Part shown: positions 26,850 to 35,460 of the stretch, piece by piece
How positions within the stretch are numbered: the stretch's first letter is position 1
Layout: every line of letters starts with the position of its first letter
Assembly: GCF_003194085.1 (NCBI RefSeq)
Contig: NZ_CP023994.1
Span: 1,550,001 to 1,614,000, forward strand
From: Aurantimicrobium photophilum
GTDB lineage: Bacteria; Actinomycetota; Actinomycetes; Actinomycetales; Microbacteriaceae
DNA length: 64,000 bases
Direction of reading: 5' to 3'
Program-made: the position numbers and the translations under genes
Notes under the pieces: model-generated
Seen by the model: the letters and a program-made list of their open reading frames with translations, nothing else
Database searches by the model: none
Told to the model about the DNA's origin: nothing

Positions 26850-27249
26850 GAAAGCCACCGTTCTTTTCGTATGCGTTCACAACGCAGGCCGTTCCCAAAT
26901 GGCTGCCGGTTACCTCCAGCACCTCGCCGGTGACCGCATTGAGGTTCTCTCCGCCGGCACAGAGCCTCGCGACCAAGTCAACCCGTCAGCAGTTGCAGTC
27001 ATGGCCGAAGAAGGCATCGACCTGACCAGCTCAACCCCCAAGGTGCTGACTGATGAGGCAGTTATCGCCTCTGACTACGTCATCACCATGGGCTGTGGCG
27101 ACAAGTGCCCCTTCTTCCCCGGCAAGAAGTACTTGGACTGGCCTCTGGCCGATCCTGCAGGCAAGGGAGTGGACGCTGTCCGCCCCATCCGTGACGAGAT
27201 CCGCGGCAAGATCGAAGCACTCATTGCAGAGATTGACGAGAAGTTCTAA
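26839..27249 (+). CDS. arsC: Arsenate reductase, low-MW phosphatase type
   Basis: 136 residues. The P-loop CVHNAGRS has the C-x5-R signature (Cys12, Arg18); the Asp-Pro acid loop is WPLADPAGKG (Asp105); Cys86 and Cys90 in GCGDKCPFFPG can complete the disulfide cascade. It reduces arsenate to arsenite in the cytoplasm, using thioredoxin or mycothiol/mycoredoxin. ATG 26839 lies inside the end of the porin gene (11-base overlap, other frame). Confidence 0.93.
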   Translation: MSDKKATVLFVCVHNAGRSQMAAGYLQHLAGDRIEVLSAGTEPRDQVNPSAVAVMAEEGIDLTSSTPKVLTDEAVIASDYVITMGCGDKCPFFPGKKYLDWPLADPAGKGVDAVRPIRDEIRGKIEALIAEIDEKF

Positions 27250-27261
27250 GAACTCAGATTG

Positions 27262-27294
27262 AAAAACTATGGCCACCCGCGGGTGGCCATAGTT
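27262..27294 (-). terminator. Terminator between arsC and ferredoxin reductase
   Basis: A 14-bp perfect stem (AACTATGGCCACCC with GGGTGGCCATAGTT, 2-base loop) is followed by TTTTTC on the minus strand. It ends the reductase transcript and probably also stops ars transcription from the other side. Confidence 0.85.
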
Positions 27295-27307
27295 CGTTAA
27301 GTGCTAC

Positions 27308-28663
27308 TTATTCAGCTCGTGATGCCTTGAGCATGGTCTCGCGGTCAACGACCTTAATACGGTCACGGCCTTCTGGTTCACCGAGCTTCTGCTCGTATTC
27401 ATCCAGAGCAGACCAGCCCTCAGCAGTGGTGTATTCGATGTCACGGCTTTCCATCAGATCCACGATGGCGCCTTCTTCAGGCTCCTCCGGAGTCCACCAG
27501 GTTGCCTGATCAGCAAGAACGTGAGCGATGGTTTCCATCGCGTCGCTCTTGGTGTGGCCAATGAGGCCAACAGGTCCACGCTTAATCCAGCCCGTGGCAT
27601 AGACACCGTTGATGTGCTTGCCTTCGGCGTCGATGACCTGACCTTCGTGGTTAGGAATAACACCCTTGGCAGCGTCAAAAGGAACATCCTTCAGCGGTGA
27701 GCTGTAGTAACCAATGGCACGGTAGTAGGCCTGGATCTCAATCTCGCGGATCTCGCCTGTTCCCACAACACCACCGTTGCCATCTGGCTTCGTGCGCTCG
27801 TAACGGAAGCCGGTGACGTTGCCGTCAGCGTCACCCAGTACCTCGAGCGGGTTGGCATAGAAGTGCAGGTGAAGACGGCGAGAAGCCTTGCCGGTTTCGC
27901 GGGTGCGCCATTCGTTCATGACTTTGTTGAGAACGAAGACTTGCTTGTTGGAATCAATCAGTGCCTGGCTTGCAGGGTCGATGTCGAAGTCCTCGTCATA
28001 GACGATCATGTCCACATCGCGAAGTTCACCCAGTTCTCGCAGTTCAAGAGGTGAAAACTTAGCCTGTGCTGGACCGCGGCGGCCGAAGACGTGAACGTCG
28101 GTCACAGGCGATGCCTTGAGGCCCTGGTAAACATTGTCAGGAATCTCGGTGACGAGCAGATCATCCGCGTGCTTGGCTAGCATGCGGGCAGCATCCAGTG
28201 CCACGTTGCCGTTACCAATCACAGCAACCGACTTCGCAGTCAGCGGCCAGGTGCGAGGAACATCTGGGTGTCCGTCATACCAGCTGACAAAGTCAGCAGC
28301 ACCATAGCTGCCGTTCAGTTCAATACCGGGAATGTTCATCGGAACATCCTTGGTTGCACCAGTGGAGAAGATCACGGCGTTGTAGTGCTTCTTCAGGTCA
28401 TCCATAGTGATGTCCACGCCGTATTCGACATTGCCAAAAAGACGAATATCGCCGCGGTCGAGAACTTCACGCAATGCCCCGATGATGCCCTTGATGCGGG
28501 GGTGGTCAGGAGCAACGCCATAACGGACCAGGCCGTAAGGGGCAGGAAGAGATTCGAAGAGATCAATAGAGATATCGAAATCGCGCTCTGCCTTCAGAGC
28601 AATATCTGCTGCATAAATACCAGCGGGACCGGCGCCAACAATGGCCAGACGAAGCTTGTTCAC
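27308..28663 (-). CDS. fprA: Ferredoxin/adrenodoxin-type NADP+ reductase
   Basis: 451 residues from GTG 28663 (GAGGA upstream; the longer frame to 28849 has no family match). FAD-binding GAGPAGIYAA near the N-terminus, PYGLVRYGVAPDHPRIK, NADP-binding GNGNVALDAARML, and GWIKRGPVGLIGHTKSDA near the end. These are hallmarks of the FprA/adrenodoxin reductase family. Transfers electrons between NADPH and ferredoxin in the cytoplasm. The partner ferredoxin is not in the window. Divergent from purD. Confidence 0.93.
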   Translation of the reverse strand: MNKLRLAIVGAGPAGIYAADIALKAERDFDISIDLFESLPAPYGLVRYGVAPDHPRIKGIIGALREVLDRGDIRLFGNVEYGVDITMDDLKKHYNAVIFSTGATKDVPMNIPGIELNGSYGAADFVSWYDGHPDVPRTWPLTAKSVAVIGNGNVALDAARMLAKHADDLLVTEIPDNVYQGLKASPVTDVHVFGRRGPAQAKFSPLELRELGELRDVDMIVYDEDFDIDPASQALIDSNKQVFVLNKVMNEWRTRETGKASRRLHLHFYANPLEVLGDADGNVTGFRYERTKPDGNGGVVGTGEIREIEIQAYYRAIGYYSSPLKDVPFDAAKGVIPNHEGQVIDAEGKHINGVYATGWIKRGPVGLIGHTKSDAMETIAHVLADQATWWTPEEPEEGAIVDLMESRDIEYTTAEGWSALDEYEQKLGEPEGRDRIKVVDRETMLKASRAE

Positions 28664-28720
28664 GGGGTATAAATCCTCATACGTGTTAGTCAAGTGAATC
28701 CCCAGTTTAGCTGGGGGCAA

Positions 28721-28726
28721 TAGGCT
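28721..28726 (+). promoter_or_regulatory. -10 box TAGGCT, leaderless purD promoter
   Basis: TAGGCT, then TAAGAG, then the GTG start at 28733. A small CCCCAG/CTGGGG hairpin (28700-28716) lies just upstream. Confidence 0.5.
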
Positions 28727-28732
28727 TAAGAG

Positions 28733-30001
28733 GTGAAAATCCTGGTTCTTGGCTCCGGCGCACGTGAGCACGCAATTGTTACCGCCCTGCTCGCTGAAAA
28801 TGCAGACCACGAGATTACGGTTGCCCCCGGCAATGCGGGCATTGCCCACGATGTTCCTTGTGTCACCACAGACATCCTGGACCCTGAAGCAGTCGCCTTC
28901 CTCGCCGAAGGCCTAGATGTTGATCTGGTTGTTGTTGGCCCCGAAGCTCCCCTGGTTGCCGGTGTTGCTGACCCACTGCGTGAGATGGGTGTTCCTGTCT
29001 TTGGTCCTAACCAGGCAGCTGCAGCACTCGAAGGCTCCAAGACGTTTGCTAAGCGCATCATGGATGAAGCCGGTGTCCCCACCGGTCGCGCCATCAAGGT
29101 GTCGACACTTCTAGATGCAGAAACAGCGCTCGATGACTACGGCGCTCCCTATGTCATCAAGGCCGATGGACTTGCTGCCGGCAAGGGTGTTCTGGTCACC
29201 CACGACCGCGATGCCGCCGTTGCTCACGCCTCGCACTACTTAACTCAGGGATCTGTGCTGATCGAGGAATTCCTCGACGGCCAGGAGGTCTCTCTGTTTA
29301 TGTTCGCCGACGGTCACGATGTTCTCCCGCTATCGCCTGCTCAGGACTTCAAGCGCCTCAAAGACAATGACGAAGGGCCCAACACCGGGGGCATGGGCGC
29401 CTACTCTCCCCTGCCTTGGCTAACTGACCAGTTCGGCAGCGAAGAGGCGTTCGTCACCGAAGTCATCGAGACCATTGCTCTTCCCACCGTGCGCCAGCTT
29501 GAAGCAGAAGGCACCCCTTTCCAAGGACTGCTCTACTGCGGCTTGATTCTCACGTCCAAGGGCATCCGCGTTATTGAATTCAATGCCCGCTTTGGTGACC
29601 CTGAGACCCAGGTTGTTCTTCCCCGCTTGAAGACTCCACTTTCTGATTTGATGCTTGCCTCTGCTGAAGGAACCCTGGCCGGACGTGAACGTCCCGAGTT
29701 CTCCGACGAAGCAGTTGTCACCGTCGTTCTCGCCAGCGAGAACTACCCCGAGACACCAGTTACTGGTCGTGTTCTCATCGGTATTGATGACGCCAACAGC
29801 ATCGAGGGTGTTCACGTCACCCACGCAGCAACTGCTGTGACTGACAGTGACCTCATTGCAACCGGTGGTCGCGTCCTGAGCGTGGTCGGCCGTGGCGCAG
29901 ACTTCGCCGAAGCACGTTCACGTGCTTACGAAGGCCTCGCCAAGATTCAGCTTGAGGGTGGTCAGTACCGCACCGACATCGCCAAGAAGGTCGTCAAGTA
30001 A
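28733..30001 (+). CDS. purD: Phosphoribosylamine-glycine ligase
   Basis: 422 residues, ATP-grasp: N-terminal KILVLGSGAREHAI, KADGLAAGKGV (nucleotide site), GPNTGGMGAYSP and EFNARFGDPE. Catalyses the second step of purine synthesis, joining glycine to phosphoribosylamine. GTG 28733; leaderless promoter. Stop overlaps the purC ATG by one base. The other pur genes purS, purQ, purL and purA occur further right. Confidence 0.97.
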   Translation: MKILVLGSGAREHAIVTALLAENADHEITVAPGNAGIAHDVPCVTTDILDPEAVAFLAEGLDVDLVVVGPEAPLVAGVADPLREMGVPVFGPNQAAAALEGSKTFAKRIMDEAGVPTGRAIKVSTLLDAETALDDYGAPYVIKADGLAAGKGVLVTHDRDAAVAHASHYLTQGSVLIEEFLDGQEVSLFMFADGHDVLPLSPAQDFKRLKDNDEGPNTGGMGAYSPLPWLTDQFGSEEAFVTEVIETIALPTVRQLEAEGTPFQGLLYCGLILTSKGIRVIEFNARFGDPETQVVLPRLKTPLSDLMLASAEGTLAGRERPEFSDEAVVTVVLASENYPETPVTGRVLIGIDDANSIEGVHVTHAATAVTDSDLIATGGRVLSVVGRGADFAEARSRAYEGLAKIQLEGGQYRTDIAKKVVK

Positions 30002-30888
30002 TGTCAGGTTTCACCGGGGGCGAGAAGCTCAACCTCGAGGGCTGGATCCACGCCTATTCGGGCAAAGTTCGTGACCTCTATGTCCCCACGGGCGAGACGC
30101 TGGAGTCGACTCCTCGAGTGCTGGTTGTGGCCAGTGACCGTGTGAGCGCATTCGATCATGTTCTTGAACCTGGCATTCCCGGCAAGGGAGAGCTTCTGAC
30201 CACACTCAGTCTGTGGTGGTTCGATCAGCTCGGTGTCCCCAACCACCTGCGCGAGGGAGAGATCCCTGCCGAGGTTCAGGGCAAGGCCATGTTGGTTGCC
30301 AACTTGGACATGTTCCCCGTTGAGTGCGTTGTGCGCGGCTACCTCTCCGGCAGTGGCTGGTTGGAATACCAGGAGAGCCAGAGCGTGTGTGGCATTCCAC
30401 TTCCCGCAGGACTTCACGACGGCGACAAGCTCCCCGAGCCCATCTACACCCCCGCATGGAAAGCCCCCTTTGGTGAGCACGACGAGAACATCACCTTTGA
30501 GCGGACCGTGGAACTGGTCGGCCTCGAAGACGCCACTGCTCTGCGTGATCTTTCCCTTCAGATCTTTAACAAGGCCACTGAGCTGGCTGCCGCCAAGGGC
30601 ATCATCCTTGCTGACACTAAGTTCGAGTTTGGTCGTGACCGCGAGACCGGTGTCATCACCCTCGCAGATGAAGTTCTGACCTCCGACTCTTCGCGCTACT
30701 GGGATGCTGCTTCCTATGCAGCTGGCACCACCCCTGCCGAGAAGATGACCAGCTTTGATAAGCAGATTGTGCGCAACTGGCTCTCCGCGAACTGGGACAA
30801 GAACGGCACGCCACCCGTGCTTCCTGCAGACATTGTCGAGCGCACTTCCGACCGCTATCGCGAGCTGATTACTCGCATGCTGGGTTAG
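30001..30888 (+). CDS. purC: SAICAR synthase
   Basis: 295 residues with GKVRDLY, the VASDRVSAFD loop, LVANLDMFPVECVVRGYLSGSGW and LADTKFEFG, typical of PurC. Adds aspartate to CAIR in purine synthesis. Start ATG 30001 shares its A with the purD stop, so the two are translationally coupled. Confidence 0.97.
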   Translation: MSGFTGGEKLNLEGWIHAYSGKVRDLYVPTGETLESTPRVLVVASDRVSAFDHVLEPGIPGKGELLTTLSLWWFDQLGVPNHLREGEIPAEVQGKAMLVANLDMFPVECVVRGYLSGSGWLEYQESQSVCGIPLPAGLHDGDKLPEPIYTPAWKAPFGEHDENITFERTVELVGLEDATALRDLSLQIFNKATELAAAKGIILADTKFEFGRDRETGVITLADEVLTSDSSRYWDAASYAAGTTPAEKMTSFDKQIVRNWLSANWDKNGTPPVLPADIVERTSDRYRELITRMLG

Positions 30889-30937
30889 CCACGTAACAAT
30901 TCTTGGGCGACGTTTCTCCCAGATACTCGTGAACACC

Positions 30938-30943
30938 TAGCCT
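30938..30943 (+). promoter_or_regulatory. -10 box TAGCCT, leaderless promoter
   Basis: TAGCCT, 6 bases, then the ATG at 30950. Confidence 0.5.
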
Positions 30944-30949
30944 GAGACT

Positions 30950-31606
30950 ATGCGCCGATTCCTCAACACCATCTTTGAAGTGCCCCGCACGGGTGCACCA
31001 CTGTGGAAGCGCATCATTCTGGTCGAGATTGGTCTCATTGTCTGCGGTCTTGCCTTCGCCATCATGCTGCGAGCCGCTATTGGACTGGACCCCTGGGATG
31101 CCTTCCACTTAGGTCTCTCTAAGGCGACCGGTGTCTCCATCGGACTCGTGGTGGTCATTGTTGGTTTTGCGGTGATGTTCTTGTGGATCTTCCTCAAGCA
31201 GAAGCTCGGCATTGGAACCATCCTTAACGCCATCACCATTGGTCTCTCCATTGACTTCTTTATTACCTTGATCCCCAAGGCACCCGATTTCTGGTGGGGC
31301 TTGGGCTATTTCATCGTGGCCATCTTGATCAATGGTCTGGGCATCTCGATGTATATCGGCGGCGGCTTAGGCCCTGGTCCTCGAGATGGCCTGATGACCG
31401 GCCTGGTTAGTATTACCCAGCGCCCTCTCTGGCTTGTTCGAACAGCTATCGAAGTAGTTGTGTTGGGACTCGGCTGGGTGATGGGTGGAACCGTTGGTTT
31501 GGGAACCGTGATCTATGCCTTCAGTATCGGTCCCGTGGTCCACGTGATGCTCCCCTGGTTCAATTTGGACAAGGTGAAAGAGCCAGAAGATCTCGAAGGC
31601 CACTAG
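30950..31606 (+). CDS. YczE/YitT-like membrane protein
   Basis: 218 residues with five or six hydrophobic helices; motifs GLDPWDAFHLGLSKATGVSIG and GGGLGPGPRDGLMTGL mark the YczE/YyaS family. Function unknown in actinobacteria; the Bacillus homologue influences secondary metabolite production post-transcriptionally (family knowledge). Probably its own transcription unit, leaderless. Confidence 0.8.
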   Translation: MRRFLNTIFEVPRTGAPLWKRIILVEIGLIVCGLAFAIMLRAAIGLDPWDAFHLGLSKATGVSIGLVVVIVGFAVMFLWIFLKQKLGIGTILNAITIGLSIDFFITLIPKAPDFWWGLGYFIVAILINGLGISMYIGGGLGPGPRDGLMTGLVSITQRPLWLVRTAIEVVVLGLGWVMGGTVGLGTVIYAFSIGPVVHVMLPWFNLDKVKEPEDLEGH

Positions 31607-31657
31607 GCGGAAGCGATTCATAGCTCTTTCATAGGTTGTTCTGTCACAATATGGACT

Positions 31658-32116
31658 ATGAAACGGCTGTCGGTATTCCCCGCGTTATTCGCGATGGTGA
31701 CAGTGGCGTTCCTCTTTGGTTTAGCCCCCGTATTTCACGCGGTGTGTGTTTCAGCCATGAGCCCCAGTTCCACAGCAGATATGAGTCATGTCATGGCGGA
31801 CGGAACCGTTATGGAGATGACAGCTGAAGTGCCTCCTGCTGTCATGAACATGTCCTCCTCTGAAACTGAGATGAAGGCAGATGCAATCTCGAATCCAGAT
31901 ATGACGGCATCGAACTTCGTTGGCAGCATCATGATTACTGCTGGGCTGACGTTATTGACATTCTTTGGATTGCGATATTGCAAGCAGGCACTAGCTCGTG
32001 GGTTTGTCGTTGAAATCCCGAAGCCAATGTTGGTGAAACTTTCTGAGGTGAGTCTTGCCCGAGCAAGGCCACCTAGCCACGTTGATCTCAACTCTTTGTG
32101 TATTTCCCGAACATAA
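31658..32116 (+). CDS. Met-rich membrane protein at copper locus (unknown)
   Basis: 152 residues, no family recognised. N-terminal hydrophobic helix (5-35) with a Cys and a His (FHAVCVS), a Met/Ser-rich middle (about 33-85, with many Met and little hydrophobic content), a second helix (about 88-106, ending GLRYCKQ) and a basic C-terminal tail. Met-rich extracytoplasmic loops are common in Cu(I)-handling proteins, and the gene directly precedes DUF305, multicopper oxidase and CopZ genes on the same strand. A role as copper sensor or donor is inference. Confidence 0.6.
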   Translation: MKRLSVFPALFAMVTVAFLFGLAPVFHAVCVSAMSPSSTADMSHVMADGTVMEMTAEVPPAVMNMSSSETEMKADAISNPDMTASNFVGSIMITAGLTLLTFFGLRYCKQALARGFVVEIPKPMLVKLSEVSLARARPPSHVDLNSLCISRT

Positions 32117-32129
32117 GCCTTACGTCTTA

Positions 32130-32161
32130 GTGCGCAGGCGACGTCAGTCGCTGGTGCGCAC
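32130..32161 (+). other. Intercistronic hairpin before DUF305 gene
   Basis: GTGCGCA (32130-32136) pairs with TGCGCAC (32155-32161), and inside it GCGAC pairs with GTCGC. No T tract. Located between the Met-rich protein and the DUF305 gene; could stabilise the downstream mRNA or be an operator. Confidence 0.45.
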
Positions 32162-32200
32162 AGAAGTTCTCACACTTTATAAAGACCTTAAGGATTAAGA

Positions 32201-32797
32201 ATGTTTAACAAGAAATACCGTATTGCTGGAATTACTGCTGTTGCTCTCGCTGGTGCGATTTCATTAGCTGGCTGCACCACCAACCTCGGAGGAAACGACT
32301 CCAACGGAACGATGGATGGCGGCATGATGGGAAACAACAAGAGTGCGTCCGCATTCTCGGGAACCGACATCATGTTTGCCCAGATGATGATTCCTCACCA
32401 CCAGCAGGCCGTGGACATGTCCACCCTCGCTGAGACTCGCACCACCAACCCTGAAGTCTTGGCTCTGGCCAAGCAGATCAAGGATGCCCAAGCACCTGAA
32501 ATCAAGCAGATGAAGGCATGGATTGAGTCCTCAGGATCAAGCACGGACATGGGCCATGACATGGGAATGGGTGGCATGCTCACCGATGAACAGATGACTG
32601 CTCTAGAAAATGCCCAAGGCGCTGCGTTCGACAAGCTCTACCTCGAAGGCATGATTGGTCACCATGAAGGTGCCCTGCAGATGGCCACGATGATTGAGAA
32701 CTCTTCCAACTCCGAAGCGAAAGAACTCGCAGCCAACATTATTAAGAGCCAAAGCGCTGAAATCGAAAAGATGAAGCAGATGCTGGAGGCGCTGTAA
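32201..32797 (+). CDS. DUF305 lipoprotein (ferritin-like, copper locus)
   Basis: 198 residues. Signal peptide with lipobox LAGC (Cys24), a Met/Gly/Asn linker (GTMDGGMMGNN), then the DUF305 domain with its two signature blocks DIMFAQMMIPHHQQAVDM and KLYLEGMIGHHEGALQMA, each carrying paired His. The His/Met content suggests metal binding outside the membrane. DUF305 genes frequently accompany copper oxidases; biochemistry unresolved. Stop shares a base with the oxidase ATG. Confidence 0.9.
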   Translation: MFNKKYRIAGITAVALAGAISLAGCTTNLGGNDSNGTMDGGMMGNNKSASAFSGTDIMFAQMMIPHHQQAVDMSTLAETRTTNPEVLALAKQIKDAQAPEIKQMKAWIESSGSSTDMGHDMGMGGMLTDEQMTALENAQGAAFDKLYLEGMIGHHEGALQMATMIENSSNSEAKELAANIIKSQSAEIEKMKQMLEAL

Positions 32798-34290
32798 TGG
32801 CTTCGCAAGATACCCGCATTTCCAGAAGAACCATATTAATCGCCGGAGGTGCCAGCGCGGGAGCGCTGGCACTGGCTGGTGGTGCTTTTTGGCTGGGAAC
32901 TAGCGTCTCGAAAACATTGACTTCAGGCAATCCGACACAGAGCTCTCTCCCAGGTTTTGGGATAGAACCGGAGATTCTCCGAAGCTCCGGAGGGAAGCTC
33001 ACAGTCGATCTCGTCGCGGCATACAGCGAGATTCAGATTGGAGGGAAACCAGCCAAGCTAAAAACCTACAATGGCACCACCCCAGGCCCCACGTGGATGG
33101 TGAAGCCAGGTGATGTCATCACCGTGAACTTCACCAACAACCTCGGTGAGCCAACCAATCTCCACACCCATGGCTTCCACGTCTCCCCTGCAGGCAACAG
33201 CGACAACGTTTTTGTTGAAGTGGCAGACGGTGAAACGTTCACTTACCAATATACGTTGGCAGACAATCACCCCTCTGCCCCGTTCTGGTATCACCCACAC
33301 CACCATGGCATGGCAGCTGATCAAGTTTTTGCTGGCCTGTACGGTGCCATCGTGGTGGAAGATACTGAACCCATTCCCGCCACAAAAGAACGTGTCCTTG
33401 TTCTCTCAGACATCTCTCTTCAAACCGATGGCAATGTCGCTGGAGCAAACATGATGAGCAAGATGATGGGACGCGAAGGTGACATTCTCCTTCTCAATGG
33501 GCAGGTTCAGCCCAGCTATGCCTCCGATCAGAACGCGCTCGAACGCTGGCGCATTGTGAACTCATGCACCTCCCGCTACATGAAGCTCAGCGTTCCTGGC
33601 GGAACAGCAACCTTGTTGGGGAAGGATTCCGGTCGCTATGCTCAACCGCAAAAAGTGACCGAATTTACCCTGGCGCCTGGAAACCGCGCAGACCTGCTCG
33701 TGCAGTTAGGATCAGAACCAGTTTCACTCTCGTACACAACTGTTCCCCATCCAGATGCCATGATGATGGGCTCGACTCAGACCTACACAAACTACCCTCT
33801 GGCTCAGTTCATCCCAGGATCAACCACGGCAGCCACAGTTGGAGCTCTTCCAACCCAGACAGCAGGACCAGACCTGCGAAGTGAAGCGATAGCCGATGCG
33901 CGCTCCTTCACCCTCAAGATGCCCAACATGGGCGGAATGGGTGGCATGGGCAATATGAATGGTGGCTTCACCATTAATGGCCAAGCCTTCAATATGGATG
34001 TGATTAACACCTCTGTGAAGCTTGGCACCGTCGAGGAGTGGACCATTATTAATGACACCACGATGGATCACCCCTTCCATCTCCACGTCTGGCCCATGCA
34101 AGTTCTCTCCATTGGAGGTTTAGTTGTAACCGCTGTGGAATACCAAGACGTTGTGAATGTTCCGGCAAACTCTCGCAGCGTGATTCGAGTTCACTTCGAT
34201 AAATTCGAAGGCAACGCGGTTTACCACTGCCACATTCTTGATCATGAAGATCAAGGAATGATGGGCATTATTGAAGCTAACCCTGCATAG
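32797..34290 (+). CDS. Multicopper oxidase, Tat-exported
   Basis: 497 residues. The N-terminus has a twin-arginine signal (ISRRTILIAGG) and hydrophobic stretch. All four copper-ligand blocks are present: HTHGFH (near 123), HPHHHG (near 166), HPFHLH (near 425) and HCHILDHEDQGMM (near 477), so type 1 and trinuclear sites look intact. A Met/Gly loop (NMGGMGGMGNMNGG) near 370 recalls the Cu(I)-binding insert of CueO. It probably oxidises Cu(I) to the less toxic Cu(II) at the cell surface. Coupled to DUF305 (overlap of one base). Confidence 0.93.
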   Translation: MASQDTRISRRTILIAGGASAGALALAGGAFWLGTSVSKTLTSGNPTQSSLPGFGIEPEILRSSGGKLTVDLVAAYSEIQIGGKPAKLKTYNGTTPGPTWMVKPGDVITVNFTNNLGEPTNLHTHGFHVSPAGNSDNVFVEVADGETFTYQYTLADNHPSAPFWYHPHHHGMAADQVFAGLYGAIVVEDTEPIPATKERVLVLSDISLQTDGNVAGANMMSKMMGREGDILLLNGQVQPSYASDQNALERWRIVNSCTSRYMKLSVPGGTATLLGKDSGRYAQPQKVTEFTLAPGNRADLLVQLGSEPVSLSYTTVPHPDAMMMGSTQTYTNYPLAQFIPGSTTAATVGALPTQTAGPDLRSEAIADARSFTLKMPNMGGMGGMGNMNGGFTINGQAFNMDVINTSVKLGTVEEWTIINDTTMDHPFHLHVWPMQVLSIGGLVVTAVEYQDVVNVPANSRSVIRVHFDKFEGNAVYHCHILDHEDQGMMGIIEANPA

Positions 34291-34299
34291 GAAGAAGAA

Positions 34300-34515
34300 A
34301 TGATGAGGACTGCAACCTTCACCGCAACAGGAATGACCTGCCAGCACTGTGTTGCCAGCGTCACCAAAGAAGTGAGTGAGCTCGATCACGTCACCTCAGT
34401 CACTGTTGACCTCCCCACAGGAAAAGTCACGGTGGAAAGCGATGCCCCCATCCCTGCGGATGAGGTCATCACTGCCATCGATAAGGCTGGTTACTCCGCA
34501 GTGGAGAAAAAATAG
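34300..34515 (+). CDS. copZ: Copper chaperone (HMA domain)
   Basis: 71 residues, one heavy-metal-associated domain with the Cu(I) site GMTCQHC (residues 11-17) and the C-terminal AIDKAGYSA. Carries Cu(I) in the cytoplasm, normally to a CopA ATPase; no CopA or CsoR gene lies in this window. Last gene of the copper unit, 9 bases after the oxidase. Confidence 0.92.
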   Translation: MMRTATFTATGMTCQHCVASVTKEVSELDHVTSVTVDLPTGKVTVESDAPIPADEVITAIDKAGYSAVEKK

Positions 34516-34549
34516 CCCCCACTGTTTGCCTTCTGTTTCGTGTCAGGTG

Positions 34550-34574
34550 GTCGCGAGTTAATCCCCATCGCGAC
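34550..34574. promoter_or_regulatory. GTCGCGA inverted repeat before SGNH gene
   Basis: Perfect 7-bp inverted repeat GTCGCGA-N11-TCGCGAC ending 9 bases before the GTG at 34584, following copZ. Could be an operator or a weak hairpin; no T tract, so a terminator is unlikely. Confidence 0.4.
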
Positions 34575-34583
34575 GATTGAAGT

Positions 34584-35441
34584 GTGGCCACAGCTGTCTA
34601 TCGACGATATGTAGCCCTGGGTGATTCGCTTACCGAGGGCCTCGGCGACGACCGTTTCGAACAGGATCGAATATTCGCCGGTTGGGCTGATCGGTTTGCT
34701 GTTCTGCTCAACGAGGATGCTATGGCTGCAGGTGAAGATTTTCTCTACGCCAATCTGGCCGTGCGCAGTAGGAATTCCTCCGAAATACTCTCAGAACAAG
34801 TTCACGAAGCTCTTCAACTTGAGCCCGACCTGGTCACCATCATGGCTGGGGCAAATGACCTGTGGCGTCCACGGAAAAGTTGGGACCTTGTCAGGGCTCA
34901 GTTCACTGAAGCCGTCCGCCTACTCAAAGAAGCAGGCATCACTGTCGTGTTAGCTAACTGCATCAATCCAGTACATCACTGGTCTTTTCGTGGCGGTGCA
35001 CTGCGGGCTAAAGAACTCACAAAACTCATCGAAGAAGTCGCATCCGAACAGAATGTCTTGGTCGTGGATGTCTACCGCAGCCCGACGTTACGTCGCTTAC
35101 GAGTCTGGTCCGCAGATTGTGTTCACTTTGGCGCACGCGGTCATGCACACGTTGCCAATAAGGCAGCAAAACTTCTCGGTTTGCCTTACCGAATCGAAAC
35201 CCCTGTCCTTCAGCCTCGCCTCAAAGACAGCATGACGCTACTGGAACATGTCTCATGGATTGCCACCCATGTGACTCCGTTTGTCGGCAGAAGACTGCGT
35301 GGGATTGCTGCCGGCGACGGCATTAATCCCAAAAGACCTGTGATGTCCCGTGTTCACGATCACCCCTGGACGGTGCGACGTTCAAAGTCTTCACCACTCG
35401 TTCACTCGCCATTTCCCCCCGCGTCGATTCTCGCCGAATAA
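34584..35441 (+). CDS. SGNH/GDSL-family hydrolase
   Basis: 285 residues. Block I GDSLTEG (Ser15), block II Gly in LAVRSRNS, block III GANDL and block V DCVHFGARGH (Asp and His of the triad). No signal peptide; the C-terminal 80 residues beyond the SGNH fold are basic and unassigned. It should be an esterase or acyl hydrolase acting on lipids or acylated sugars. The next gene is a glycolipid-type glycosyltransferase, suggesting envelope lipid metabolism. Confidence 0.88.
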   Translation: MATAVYRRYVALGDSLTEGLGDDRFEQDRIFAGWADRFAVLLNEDAMAAGEDFLYANLAVRSRNSSEILSEQVHEALQLEPDLVTIMAGANDLWRPRKSWDLVRAQFTEAVRLLKEAGITVVLANCINPVHHWSFRGGALRAKELTKLIEEVASEQNVLVVDVYRSPTLRRLRVWSADCVHFGARGHAHVANKAAKLLGLPYRIETPVLQPRLKDSMTLLEHVSWIATHVTPFVGRRLRGIAAGDGINPKRPVMSRVHDHPWTVRRSKSSPLVHSPFPPASILAE

Positions 35442-35448
35442 GCCTATG

Positions 35449-35454
35449 TAGCTT
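35449..35454 (+). promoter_or_regulatory. -10 box TAGCTT, leaderless promoter
   Basis: TAGCTT, 6 bases, then ATG 35461 of the glycosyltransferase gene. Confidence 0.5.
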
Positions 35455-35460
35455 GGGGAC

